Assembly (NCBI GenBank): GCA_003599815.1
Contig: QZJZ01000047.1
Span: forward strand, 1 to 62,030
Length of the DNA stretch: 62,030 nt
Direction: 5' to 3'
Origin: Candidatus Auribacter fodinae
GTDB taxonomy: Bacteria > Auribacterota > Auribacteria > Auribacterales > Auribacteraceae
Under the pieces are notes generated by a model, which was given only the letters and a program-made list of their open reading frames with translations, was not told the DNA's origin and did not search any database. This document shows positions 26,751 to 35,794 of the stretch, piece by piece (position 1 is the first letter of the stretch; each line of letters begins with the position of its first letter). A program made the position numbers and the translations under genes.

Positions 26751-29327
26751 ATGAAAAAGCGTGCCACAATAGACACAACCTGTTTGCATAACCTCTGCAC
26801 ATCATGCGGGACGTGCGAAATGCTATGCCCCGTTAAAGCAATATCCATGTCATTCAGGAACGGGCAATTTATTCCCTCGATTGATTATACACAATGCACC
26901 TTATGCGGTATTTGCGCTGGCATCTGCCAGGGGCTTGACTTCCTCTCGCCTGACCTGACCGGCACTGATACACCGATGCCCCATTATACGGACCAGATCG
27001 AATCCATCATCCGGCATGACGCGTACATCGCCGCCTACAATGCATGGACAAAAGATATGGAAATACGCAAACACTCTGTAAGTGGCGGCATGGTCACAAC
27101 TTTGATATACCAGCTTCTCGCTCATCAGGAGTATACGGAAGCATTTGTTCTGCAGTTCGACACATTCAGCGGAACGCAGGCGCAGTTCCAGCCGGTTACC
27201 GATCCGGCTCAGGCTATGACATCCGCCGGATCGCATTATATTCCAGTTTCACTCGCGAATATTGTATCGACTATACGATCTCACCCGGGACGAAAATATA
27301 TTCTGGTCGGCACATCATGCCAGTTTGCCGCGTTACGAAAAGTCTTTGCGCACCTGCGGTATGACACCGGTTCATTGCTGTTTCTCGGACTGTTCTGCCA
27401 TCAGACACTGAACTACAATGTGCTGTCAGCTTTAACAAAATGGTATGGAAAGCGTTCTGACTCGCTTCAAAAAATCCAGTTTCGATCAAAGGAGAAAGGC
27501 GGTTGGCCGGGCGACATAAAGCTGACTTTTTCCTCCGGCAAAACCGTGTTTGTGGATGAAGATATCCGGCTCAAATCAAAAAAATATTTCGCTTTAAACA
27601 GGTGCCTGTTCTGTATTGATAAATTCAACCTTCACGCTGATATATCGTTCGGTGACTGCTATATCCCTGAAGACAAAGACCCGCTCGGTAAATCCAATAT
27701 CATCGTACGAACTGAAAAAGGACGGGATATACTCGCGCGCCACTCCCAGTACTTCCATCTGGAACCTGTTGATATTGAAGCTATAAAAAAATCGCAGGAT
27801 TATTATAAGGAAAAAACTGAACGCCTTGAATACGCGTTACTGATGGGAGCGGCGCTCAACGGACAGCTCGCTGAACTTCAAAAACTTCAGCGTTTTAAAA
27901 ATGCCGCCAAAAAGCTCTCGCGCAGACAGCGCTTCCTCAAATGGGGAGCGGATAACCGGTTAAACCGAATATACACGAGCATACGGCTAAGCCGTTTAAA
28001 AGAAAACGCGACTATTATCTGGCACAAACAGACCTTCACATTTTACTGGGCATTGCTGACAGGATTATGGTGCTGGATTCGATACCGGCACCGGCCCCGT
28101 TCTTCCGGGCACTATGTGCTTATTAATGGTGGCGAACTTTTTAACAAAGGCGCTCAGGCAATGACTTTTACCGTTATTGACGCTATACGGAAACGCCATC
28201 CTGACAAGCAATGCGTCCTTCTTTCCTTCCGCGATTACGAACGAAGCGATACGGAAAAAGAACAATTCACTTTTGATATTGTCCCGCTGGATTTCAATCT
28301 CAAAATGTGTATGGCAATGCCTTTAAACCGGCTTTTCTTTGCCCGGCGGTTCAAAAAAGCAGAAAAAAGCGTGATGTCCATCATGAAAAACGCGTCATGC
28401 GTTATAGATATCAGCGGTTTTGCCCTGTCATCACAGTTCGGCGATTCCAAAGCGCTCGGTTACCTTATGACTCTCATCCTTGCCCGTAAATACCATATCC
28501 CCTATATTCTGCTTCCGCAATCCTTCGGGCCTTTATCGTTTTCCACGTCACGCAAACCAGCGATTAAGATACTCAGCAGGCTTTACCTGCCCACGGCTCA
28601 TACAATTTATGCGCGCGAAGAAGAAAGTTTGCGAACCCTGCACTCTTTGAACCTGAAAAATGTCTCGAAATCCCCGGATATCGTGCTTATGAACGAGCAT
28701 TATGACCTTACGAATATCTACACCCACTCTCCGGCAGACCAATTTGACAAACTGGAGCGTCCCGCTGTCTGTATCATTCCAAATATGAATGTGTTTAATC
28801 ATCTTGGCTCCACGGCATTCTATGAGATGTACAAAAAAATAATCGAACGGCTGATCGAAAAGGAGTTCCATGTATATATCGTGAGCCATGCCGAGGACGA
28901 CCAGTATATTTGCCGGAAAATCGCCGCCATGTTCGATGCTTCCGTAGCGGTAGCATGCCTGTCTGACAATTACAACCCGCTTCAGCTGGAACAGATTATC
29001 AGACAAAGCCGGTTTGTGGTCGCATCACGATATCACGGCATAGTTCACGCGTACAAAAACGGCATACCGGCTGTGGTTATCGGCTGGGCAGTTAAATACG
29101 ACGAACTGCTGGGCTCTTTCGGGCAGAATCAGTACGGCATAGACTGCAGGGCATGCCTGTCCTCGCCGGACACATTGTTTAACAAGGTATTATCATGCAT
29201 TGAGGACATGATAAAAAACTGTTCGCAGGAAAGAAAAACGATTAAGGATAAGATGACTGAACTCTTAACCCTGCCCTCACCCTTTGATGAAATAAGCAGA
29301 GCAATCGAGGTGTATTCCAAAAGCTGA
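26751..29327 (+). CDS. Fusion: F420 dehydrogenase beta-like iron-sulfur protein + polysaccharide pyruvyl transferase
   Basis: An 858-residue two-part protein. Residues ~10-55 carry two 4Fe-4S motifs (CTSCGTCEMLCPV, CTLCGICAGICQG). Residues ~85-380 match the FrhB/FdhB N and C domains (SGGMVTTLIYQLL; RCLFCIDKFNLHADISFGDCY). After a basic linker, residues ~455-855 match polysaccharide pyruvyl transferase (LINGGELFNKGAQAMTF; ISGFALSSQFGD; SRYHGIVHAYKNGIPAV). Such FrhB-like and pyruvyl-transferase-like proteins often occur as neighbours in capsule or exopolysaccharide loci; here they are one chain. It would act in the cytoplasm on a polysaccharide precursor. The donor and redox partner are unknown. 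Confidence 0.85.
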   Translation: MKKRATIDTTCLHNLCTSCGTCEMLCPVKAISMSFRNGQFIPSIDYTQCTLCGICAGICQGLDFLSPDLTGTDTPMPHYTDQIESIIRHDAYIAAYNAWTKDMEIRKHSVSGGMVTTLIYQLLAHQEYTEAFVLQFDTFSGTQAQFQPVTDPAQAMTSAGSHYIPVSLANIVSTIRSHPGRKYILVGTSCQFAALRKVFAHLRYDTGSLLFLGLFCHQTLNYNVLSALTKWYGKRSDSLQKIQFRSKEKGGWPGDIKLTFSSGKTVFVDEDIRLKSKKYFALNRCLFCIDKFNLHADISFGDCYIPEDKDPLGKSNIIVRTEKGRDILARHSQYFHLEPVDIEAIKKSQDYYKEKTERLEYALLMGAALNGQLAELQKLQRFKNAAKKLSRRQRFLKWGADNRLNRIYTSIRLSRLKENATIIWHKQTFTFYWALLTGLWCWIRYRHRPRSSGHYVLINGGELFNKGAQAMTFTVIDAIRKRHPDKQCVLLSFRDYERSDTEKEQFTFDIVPLDFNLKMCMAMPLNRLFFARRFKKAEKSVMSIMKNASCVIDISGFALSSQFGDSKALGYLMTLILARKYHIPYILLPQSFGPLSFSTSRKPAIKILSRLYLPTAHTIYAREEESLRTLHSLNLKNVSKSPDIVLMNEHYDLTNIYTHSPADQFDKLERPAVCIIPNMNVFNHLGSTAFYEMYKKIIERLIEKEFHVYIVSHAEDDQYICRKIAAMFDASVAVACLSDNYNPLQLEQIIRQSRFVVASRYHGIVHAYKNGIPAVVIGWAVKYDELLGSFGQNQYGIDCRACLSSPDTLFNKVLSCIEDMIKNCSQERKTIKDKMTELLTLPSPFDEISRAIEVYSKS

Positions 29328-29332
29328 ACCGT

Positions 29333-30307
29333 TCAGGAAGACGATTTCTTTTTTCCTGACTTGAAATGTTCGTATACACATCCGTAATTCAGGATCATTT
29401 CCGTCTCATAATAAAAACTTTCCGCCGGCTTGCGGCAAATCCTGTACCATAATGCCGCGAACGCATTACGGACAATAAACTCAATAAAATATAACGGCAA
29501 TCCGAAAAGCGTGAACGTAGCGGGAAACGCCTGAAGACGATACGTTACGCGCCCGACACCAAATAACCGGCGCCTAAAGTACGCTTTTTTAGCCTGAGAT
29601 GCTTTGAGCGGATGATACGCCACGGCTCCGGCAACATACTCCCATGTTGGAAAATGTGAAGACAATCGCCAGAAAAGTTCGTAATCCGCTCCAGGCAGGA
29701 GAGCGTTACCGACAAACCCGTACTGAACATCAAAACCGCCGTACTGGTCAAACACCCGTTTTCTGACAGCCATATTAACCGTAACCGGACAGGTATCGGG
29801 CATTGCAAACGCCTTGTTCTCGGCGCCATAGTCACGAATCAGTACAATCATAGACCGCCAGAACGGGCCTGAAATCGCCAGCCAGTCCGGCAATTCAAAA
29901 TCAGGTTGAGCGAGTAGGATCTTACCGCCGAAAATATCCTTATCAGGCATATGCCGGAACGCTGACTGGTATGCACGTATAGAACCTTTGGCAAGAATGA
30001 TATCATCGTCAAAAAAGATAAGGTACTCACCCCTCGCTGAACGAATACCGGTGTTCCGAGCGTAATTGCATCCCTGTTGCGGTTCATAGACATAGCGTAC
30101 AGAAACAAGTTCGTTCAGCCCGATAAACGACTCCACCACGGAACGGGTAGCGTCGGTCGAGGCGTTGTCTACCACAACATATTCAATATGTTCACCGCCC
30201 GTGTCCTGTTCAAGCACCGACCGCATTGTTTTCTCAAGCCATGCACAACGGTTATATGTCGGAGTAATAACACTGATTCTGAGCGTATCCTGTTTTTGTT
30301 TTACCAT
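29333..30307 (-). CDS. Family 2 glycosyltransferase
   Basis: The 324-residue GT-A-fold transferase begins with SVITPTYNRCAWLEKTMRSV. It has VVDNASTDATRSVVESF, the metal-binding DDD in LIFFDDDIILAKG, and the acceptor-side GADYELFWRL. Two hydrophobic stretches near residue 270 (FTLFGLPLYFIEFIV) suggest membrane association. The start directly abuts the stop of the upstream TagF-like gene (30308), so the two form an operon. The product is probably a surface-glycan transferase; donor and acceptor are unknown. Confidence 0.85.
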   Translation of the reverse strand: MVKQKQDTLRISVITPTYNRCAWLEKTMRSVLEQDTGGEHIEYVVVDNASTDATRSVVESFIGLNELVSVRYVYEPQQGCNYARNTGIRSARGEYLIFFDDDIILAKGSIRAYQSAFRHMPDKDIFGGKILLAQPDFELPDWLAISGPFWRSMIVLIRDYGAENKAFAMPDTCPVTVNMAVRKRVFDQYGGFDVQYGFVGNALLPGADYELFWRLSSHFPTWEYVAGAVAYHPLKASQAKKAYFRRRLFGVGRVTYRLQAFPATFTLFGLPLYFIEFIVRNAFAALWYRICRKPAESFYYETEMILNYGCVYEHFKSGKKKSSS

Positions 30308-31498
30308 TTATACCTCTTTGAGATACGCGATGACCGAGTCAAATACCCGTTTGCATGACTGGCTGTCACGAAAAGCATGAAATTCCGCGCATACTCGTTC
30401 ACGTTGTGCCTCGTATTCCTGCGGGTTCGACACAACCGCTTTCAGAGTAGGCACAAGATCCTGCCAGGCGGCAATTTTTTTACCGGGAGCAACATCATCA
30501 TACTCATAGAAGAAGGACAGAGACTTTTCAAATGGTGTGAACAGCACCGGTTTACCCAACAGCAAAAAATCAAGAAACATGCTTGCATAATCCGTCAGGA
30601 AAAAATCCATGGACGGCAGTAGTGGGAATACATCATCGTTGACACAATCGTCAGGGATGATCGCTATGTTTGACAAAAACTTCAGTTTATTGAGGTTTTC
30701 CGTCGACGGCCGGACATAAAATTTCAGGAATAGAGTAATCCGCGCTTTTTTCAGTTCCGCATTTATGCTGTCAGCCCGGTTAATAAATGATTCGCAGTCA
30801 TCGTGAGGAACATATATCCCCGCATATCCGTTCTCGGCGTGGATCAGATCCAGTTTCTCCTGTACTGAAGACGCCAATCGATTGTGATGGTACAACATAT
30901 CGGTGCGGGGATAGCCGGTTACAGCAATATTTGCTGAAGGCACCCTGAAATACTGTTCATAGATTGATTTCACTTTTTCGGAAGACGCAATAACAAATTC
31001 CCTGCGCCAGTGATTGATACATTCTTTGTACAGCGGAAAGCGCATCCATTTTCTGAACGTATGAAAAAAACCTTTTTTTAAACGGTGTTCACCAGCCTCA
31101 ACATACAGAAACGGCGTGCCCCTGCGCAACTGGATCACGGGAAGCGCTCCGCCCGCGTATTCATTGATATCGTAGAGGTTATGTGATATACAACAGCATT
31201 CAGCGCGCAGAGTCAGCATCACAGCCTTAAAGCTGTGGGCATCATAAACCTCATACCCATGTTCAAGAAGATAATGAAGGACAAGAGGGTTCCGGGTCAG
31301 CCATACGGCGCGTATTTCAGGATGGTTCCTACGCACATATTCATAGAAAAAACGCGAATTGCCCCAGTATTTCAGCCCAAACCATGATCCGAATACCCAC
31401 AGCCCTTTTTCGCGCGGAACTATATGCCCGAGCAGAAATACCGCATCGCATTTCAGGTTATACAAAAACATCCTGAGTTTCTGTGCCGGACCACTCAT
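30308..31498 (-). CDS. CDP-glycerol glycerophosphotransferase-like (TagF/TagB family)
   Basis: The 396-residue protein shows the family pattern: GLWVFGSWFGLKYWGNSRFFYEYVRR at the N-terminus (GS-GxxY-N pattern); a central YPRTDMLY; YVPHDDCESF with a likely catalytic region; and TDYASMFLDFLLLGKPVLFTPFE, the nucleotide-site motif of TagB/TagF. Such enzymes make poly-glycerol-phosphate in Gram-positives, but related enzymes decorate surface glycans in diderms. The exact substrate is not predictable. It is transcribed with the GT2 gene downstream. Confidence 0.8.
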   Translation of the reverse strand: MSGPAQKLRMFLYNLKCDAVFLLGHIVPREKGLWVFGSWFGLKYWGNSRFFYEYVRRNHPEIRAVWLTRNPLVLHYLLEHGYEVYDAHSFKAVMLTLRAECCCISHNLYDINEYAGGALPVIQLRRGTPFLYVEAGEHRLKKGFFHTFRKWMRFPLYKECINHWRREFVIASSEKVKSIYEQYFRVPSANIAVTGYPRTDMLYHHNRLASSVQEKLDLIHAENGYAGIYVPHDDCESFINRADSINAELKKARITLFLKFYVRPSTENLNKLKFLSNIAIIPDDCVNDDVFPLLPSMDFFLTDYASMFLDFLLLGKPVLFTPFEKSLSFFYEYDDVAPGKKIAAWQDLVPTLKAVVSNPQEYEAQRERVCAEFHAFRDSQSCKRVFDSVIAYLKEV

Positions 31499-31606
31499 CT
31501 ACACCCCACATTTTTCTATATCTTTTGAGCATTTATAGTATATGATAATCCCGACAAATACAAATAGTATCGTCATCTCTTCTTAAATATCAGCACGGAA
31601 AAAACC

Positions 31607-32794
31607 ATGAGCACTGAAACACTGATACACAAATTAAAAAAACATTCCATAAAAGACATACCCCGGCTGTTCAAAGCCAATTATGACCACTATATCCGGC
31701 ATGACCTTCCCTATTATTTGTATGATAAAATTCCGTTCGGCTATGCTCCCGCGCCGAGATCCATCAATATAAAAATAACCAACCGATGCAACCTCAACTG
31801 CGTTATGTGCGGACAAACGGCAACCCGCCATCAGAAATGGCAGCAGGAAGAACTGAGCGCCGACGACTGGATACATTTTCTTCGTTCCGCCGCACATTTC
31901 AATCCGTATATATCGTTCTGGGGCGGTGAACCTTTGATGTTCGACGGCATTATAGATATTTTCAGGGAAATCCACCGCCTCGGGCTTCAGACAGGCATTA
32001 TCACTAACGGGTTACTGCTTGAAAAATACGCGCCTGATCTTGCTTCTTTCGATAACCTGCATATAGGAATATCTCTTGACGGTCCGCCTGAGATACACGA
32101 CGAAGTAAGGTGCCGCAAAGGAACATTTCAAAAAATGGAAGACGGACTCAATGCAGTCAACCACTTCAGGAAAAAATACGGAAAACAGCCTAAGCAATTA
32201 TCCGTCATTTTTTCGACGATCACCCCGAAAAACCAGTACCATTTTCCTGAACTGATCGATACTGCCCGCAGGTTTAATCCTGAAGAAATGTGTATTTCGT
32301 ATCTGACTTTCGTTACAAATGAACTGATTGCAGGCACAAACCGGATTACGGAAGAACAACTGAATACCCGTTTTGACAGCCTCGAAGGGTTCAAGGCGGA
32401 TATCACGCAATATGATATACCTCACATAGAAAAGCTCACGGAAATGATACGCAGTAACGAATTCAATGTGCCGTTCAAACTGCATTTCAACCCCGTACTG
32501 AACCCGGACGAGGTCAAACGGTACTACTTTGACATGCGGTTTACCATGGGACGAAAAACCTGTTTCAGACCGTGGTTCATCGCGGAACTGCTCCCGAACG
32601 GGCAGTTAAACTTCTGCCCCGATTTCCCGGATTACCGGTTCGGCGATATACGGACAACCCCGTTTCTCAAAATCTGGAACGGCACAGAAGCAAGGGCTTT
32701 CAGAAAACTGCTCAAAAAGTTCAAACTGCTCCCGATGTGCGTACGATGCTGTGGGCTTCTGACTCACCAGCCCCGGTCGGTTCTGCGGCATTAA
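31607..32794 (+). CDS. Radical SAM/SPASM protein
   Basis: The 395-residue enzyme has the radical SAM motif CNLNCVMC (C61, C65, C68), an SAM-binding GGEPLMF and a C-terminal SPASM region (CFRPWFIAELLPNGQLNFCPDFPD…MCVRCCG) that should bind additional Fe-S clusters. The family modifies peptides or lipids/sugars. With no small precursor peptide nearby I cannot name the substrate; nearness to glycan genes makes a sugar or lipid role possible. Its 3' end overlaps the convergent truD by four bases. Confidence 0.82.
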   Translation: MSTETLIHKLKKHSIKDIPRLFKANYDHYIRHDLPYYLYDKIPFGYAPAPRSINIKITNRCNLNCVMCGQTATRHQKWQQEELSADDWIHFLRSAAHFNPYISFWGGEPLMFDGIIDIFREIHRLGLQTGIITNGLLLEKYAPDLASFDNLHIGISLDGPPEIHDEVRCRKGTFQKMEDGLNAVNHFRKKYGKQPKQLSVIFSTITPKNQYHFPELIDTARRFNPEEMCISYLTFVTNELIAGTNRITEEQLNTRFDSLEGFKADITQYDIPHIEKLTEMIRSNEFNVPFKLHFNPVLNPDEVKRYYFDMRFTMGRKTCFRPWFIAELLPNGQLNFCPDFPDYRFGDIRTTPFLKIWNGTEARAFRKLLKKFKLLPMCVRCCGLLTHQPRSVLRH

Positions 32795-33840
32795 TCGCCG
32801 TTATCACAACCGGACACCGTCTCGAGCCCATCGGATTTCATGAACTCACGCATCACAACTGTGGCATACGAACCTTTCGGTATACTGAATGTAAAACAGA
32901 TACCCTCTTCGCATGCTTCAAATGACAAGTCCTGAGGAAACAACTGGGCCGCGCGGCGCGAACCTTCGCACTTCAGCGGACGGAACATATCCAGAGAGAT
33001 ATTCTCATTGTGCAGGATAGCGTCTTCATATTCCCCCGCAACTGATCCGGCTTTGCGCATTTTACTGCCGTATATCGGTCCGGTATAGGTAATTTCCCGA
33101 TTGATAAACCGCGGCATTTCCACTGCGGCGCTTTCCACCTCAAATATGCCGCCGGTATCGGTCTTTTTGGCGATATCGCCATCAATCAGTGTAGAAAAAT
33201 CACCTCGTTCCATACGGTCAGTGAGCCATATATTGAACAGATGCGACGTATACGCGGACACCAGCAGTTCGCGAAGCCACTGCTTCCGTACCTGTTGGCC
33301 CAGAAGCGTTTTTTTGCCCCGGTCGGCGTTATCGCCGCTCAAGCGCTGTTCCCCGAAAAAGTTCGGCAAACCGGAATTCATGATTACCGATGCGATTTCT
33401 TCGATCCTGCTCATACAGTCAGGCTCGGGATTTGAGAGTACTATGGAAAACCTGTTACCGAGCAGATGCCCTCGGCGCAGTTTATTCAGATGCCGCTTTG
33501 CGATTACATTTTCCACAGGAAGAGCGTTTTTAATAGTCGAGACAACCTCATCCACGTCAGCATGATGCAGGTGCAATGAAAACGTCTGTGTAGCCCGTGC
33601 CTGTTTGTCTTTCATGCCTGCAAAACCGATATCAAATTCTTTCAGGCTAAACAGCCGTGTCATTTCAGTCCTGAGCGCTTGTGTTGTCCATCCTTCGCGC
33701 GTCATGGTAACGTAAATGTGTTCACCCTCTCCGCACGGTTCATACAGCGGTATTTCATCAACCACAAAATGTGAAGGTTCCGCTTTGATTGTGCCGCCGA
33801 CACCGGGTATTGACGCTGAAATATAAGGCAATCTGCTCAT
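32791..33840 (-). CDS. truD: tRNA pseudouridine synthase TruD
   Basis: Forms pseudouridine 13 in tRNA. The 349-residue product contains the TruD motif FAGMKDKQARATQTFS with the catalytic Asp, the NFFGEQRLS signature, and a C-terminal RRAAQLFPQDLSFEACEEGICFTFSIPKGSYATVVMREFMK typical of the family (quoted from about residues 290-335, broken by other residues). I prefer the ATG at 33840, preceded by AGGA, over an in-frame ATG at 33861 with no ribosome site. It converges on the radical SAM gene. Confidence 0.88.
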   Translation of the reverse strand: MSRLPYISASIPGVGGTIKAEPSHFVVDEIPLYEPCGEGEHIYVTMTREGWTTQALRTEMTRLFSLKEFDIGFAGMKDKQARATQTFSLHLHHADVDEVVSTIKNALPVENVIAKRHLNKLRRGHLLGNRFSIVLSNPEPDCMSRIEEIASVIMNSGLPNFFGEQRLSGDNADRGKKTLLGQQVRKQWLRELLVSAYTSHLFNIWLTDRMERGDFSTLIDGDIAKKTDTGGIFEVESAAVEMPRFINREITYTGPIYGSKMRKAGSVAGEYEDAILHNENISLDMFRPLKCEGSRRAAQLFPQDLSFEACEEGICFTFSIPKGSYATVVMREFMKSDGLETVSGCDNGD

Positions 33841-33933
33841 AATAATCCTATCTTTTTTCATATTGAATTTTGTAAAGGAGTAGTATAGTGATAGTATTAA
33901 CAGGCAATAACTCTATCATGAGGTGGGTACATT

Positions 33934-34713
33934 ATGAAAACAAAATTATTCTACTTTTCGTCAACAGGCAACACCCTGCGCATTGCTCAACTGATGGCGA
34001 AATCGCTTGGCGATACCGAACTTGTTTCTATCCCCTCATTCATGAAAAAACCTGTCCCTGTCTCGGCGGATGCAGTGGGGATACTGTTTCCGGTCTACGC
34101 ATGGGGACTGCCTATGATAGTCAACGAATTCGTCAGATCGCTATCGATTCCTCAAGGAACCTACACATTCGCGGTAACCACATACGGCGGAAGTATCGGC
34201 AGGACACTGATAAATCTCAAAAAGGCACTTGCAGAGAAAAATATTCATCTTTCAAGCGGGTTCAAAATACAGATGCCGGGGAATTATATCCCGTTATACG
34301 GAGCGATAGCTGTGGAAAAACAGCAGAAAATGTTTGAAAAAGCACAGGTTCAGGTAAAAGAAATCGCCCAGCACATAAAAAGCAAACAAGAACTATCACC
34401 CGCATCCGACATGCCGCTTATCAACCGGCTTTTTTCAAGCCTGATTTACAAAGGGTTCTCCAGAAAAATCAAAACCAGCGACAAAGATTTCTGGGTACAG
34501 GATACCTGCACCGGATGCGGTATTTGCGCAAAAGTATGCCCCGTAAACAATATTGTGCTTAAAGATAAAAAGCCCTCATGGCTTCATCATTGCGAACACT
34601 GTATGGGATGCATTCAGTGGTGCCCTGAACAGGCTATTCAGTTTAAGAAAATATCGCTTAACCGCAAGCGGTATCATCATCCTGACATTAAACCGCAAGA
34701 GCTTTTTGCCTGA
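33934..34713 (+). CDS. EFR1-type flavodoxin-ferredoxin fusion
   Basis: The 259-residue redox protein has an N-terminal flavodoxin-like domain (FYFSSTGNTLRIAQLMAK, an FMN-phosphate loop; GILFPVYAWGLPMIV; TYGGS). Two 4Fe-4S motifs follow in the C-terminal third (CTGCGICAKVCPV at about residues 190-202, and CEHCMGCIQWCPE). The arrangement is that of EFR1-family ferredoxins in anaerobes. It would shuttle electrons in the cytoplasm; the partner is unknown. A GAGGTG site lies about eight bases before the ATG. Confidence 0.85.
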   Translation: MKTKLFYFSSTGNTLRIAQLMAKSLGDTELVSIPSFMKKPVPVSADAVGILFPVYAWGLPMIVNEFVRSLSIPQGTYTFAVTTYGGSIGRTLINLKKALAEKNIHLSSGFKIQMPGNYIPLYGAIAVEKQQKMFEKAQVQVKEIAQHIKSKQELSPASDMPLINRLFSSLIYKGFSRKIKTSDKDFWVQDTCTGCGICAKVCPVNNIVLKDKKPSWLHHCEHCMGCIQWCPEQAIQFKKISLNRKRYHHPDIKPQELFA

Positions 34714-34743
34714 ATGAAATTCTCACGCAACCACCAAAAAATT

Positions 34744-34787
34744 CGTCGGACGATCACAAAATATCGTCCGACGATCACTTTATCCCT
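34744..34787 (+). repeat. Tandem palindromic hairpin repeat, copy 2
   Basis: CGTCGGACGAT (34744-34754) and ATCGTCCGACG (34763-34773) are perfect inverted repeats giving an 11-bp stem with loop CACAAAAT. The segment from 34757 to 34787 matches 29 of 31 bases with the copy at 25307-25337. It sits 31 bases after the flavodoxin gene stop and 147 bases before the pel operon, so it could be a terminator-like or protein-binding element. Confidence 0.65.
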
Positions 34788-34933
34788 GAAAATTTGCGTT
34801 ATTTTCCCTTCTTAAAGTCAAGAATTACTCAAAAAAACCGATAGAATTACTGTAGAAATCCATGTACGTGATGCGATTCAGGGGAAAAGAATCCTTCATA
34901 GTGATCAATCCGCGTTAAAACAGGAGACACCTG

Positions 34934-35794
34934 ATGCGTGAAGTATTGGTAATTATCACAATAAGCCTCTGTCTTTTTCTGTTTGTATCCAGCCTGAAGT
35001 CAGGAGAAAAATCCCGGCTGTACCCATGGCTATGCTACTACGGCAAAATAACTTCCGTCGACGACCTCAAAGGCTATGCCATGGCGATTCTTGACGCCGA
35101 CAGCGTCCCTGACCCAACCGCATACAAGAACGCCGGAATCACCTGCATCGGGTATGTCAGCCTCGGGGAAGTTGAGGATTACCGCTGGTACTGGAAAAAA
35201 ATCAGAAACGAGGCATATATCCTTGATGAAAACCCTGACTGGAAAGGCAATTACTACATTGACCCGCGCGACAAACGCTGGAGCGATTTTTTTATCCGGC
35301 GCGTTATTCCCAAAATCCTGAATAAAGGCTACGACGGCATCTTTCTGGATACCATCGATACGGCGCTGTACCTTGAATGGCGTGACCCGGAAAAATACGC
35401 GGGAGCTAAGCTCGCCATGGCAAAGATCATCAGAGAGATACGAAAAGCATACCCGGAAATCATCATTATCAGCAATAACGGCATTGCCATGCTTGAAACG
35501 TTCGCCGGATCAGTGGATATCGCTCTGGTAGAAGACCTCTACACCGGTTTTGACTTTGAAAACGAACGATATACCGATCAGGATGCGGACACAACGATTG
35601 AATGGACAAAAAAGCTCAAACAGGCACAAAAAAAATATGGAATTCAGGTTATTACACTGGATTACGCCGAAGCATCCGACAAGCAAAAGATTAAAACGAT
35701 CTACAAAACCAGTCTTGAAAACGGGTTCTGGCCACTTGTCGCCGACATAAAACTAGCCACAATACCCGATCCGTCACAACAAGGTGATTTATGA
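34934..35794 (+). CDS. pelA: PelA hydrolase part (GH114/GH166 endo-alpha-1,4-polygalactosaminidase-like)
   Basis: The 286-residue exported TIM-barrel glycosidase begins with a hydrophobic signal or anchor (VLVIITISLCLFLFVSS). Family hallmarks include WLCYYG at the first strand, GYVSLGEVEDYRWYW, KGYDGIFLDTID (D134/D139), and the likely catalytic Glu in ALVEDLYTGFD (E200). This matches the N-terminal hydrolase of PelA, which in Pseudomonas is fused to the deacetylase; here it is a separate gene overlapping the next by four bases. It would trim Pel polymer in the periplasm. An AGGAGA site precedes the ATG. Confidence 0.85.
   Translation: MREVLVIITISLCLFLFVSSLKSGEKSRLYPWLCYYGKITSVDDLKGYAMAILDADSVPDPTAYKNAGITCIGYVSLGEVEDYRWYWKKIRNEAYILDENPDWKGNYYIDPRDKRWSDFFIRRVIPKILNKGYDGIFLDTIDTALYLEWRDPEKYAGAKLAMAKIIREIRKAYPEIIIISNNGIAMLETFAGSVDIALVEDLYTGFDFENERYTDQDADTTIEWTKKLKQAQKKYGIQVITLDYAEASDKQKIKTIYKTSLENGFWPLVADIKLATIPDPSQQGDL

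Noticed and set aside
33888..34337. Possible 149-codon gene starting GTG with AAAGGAG upstream
   Set aside because: It runs in another frame through the clear flavodoxin-ferredoxin gene at 33934 and has no family-like features; treated as a chance open frame.
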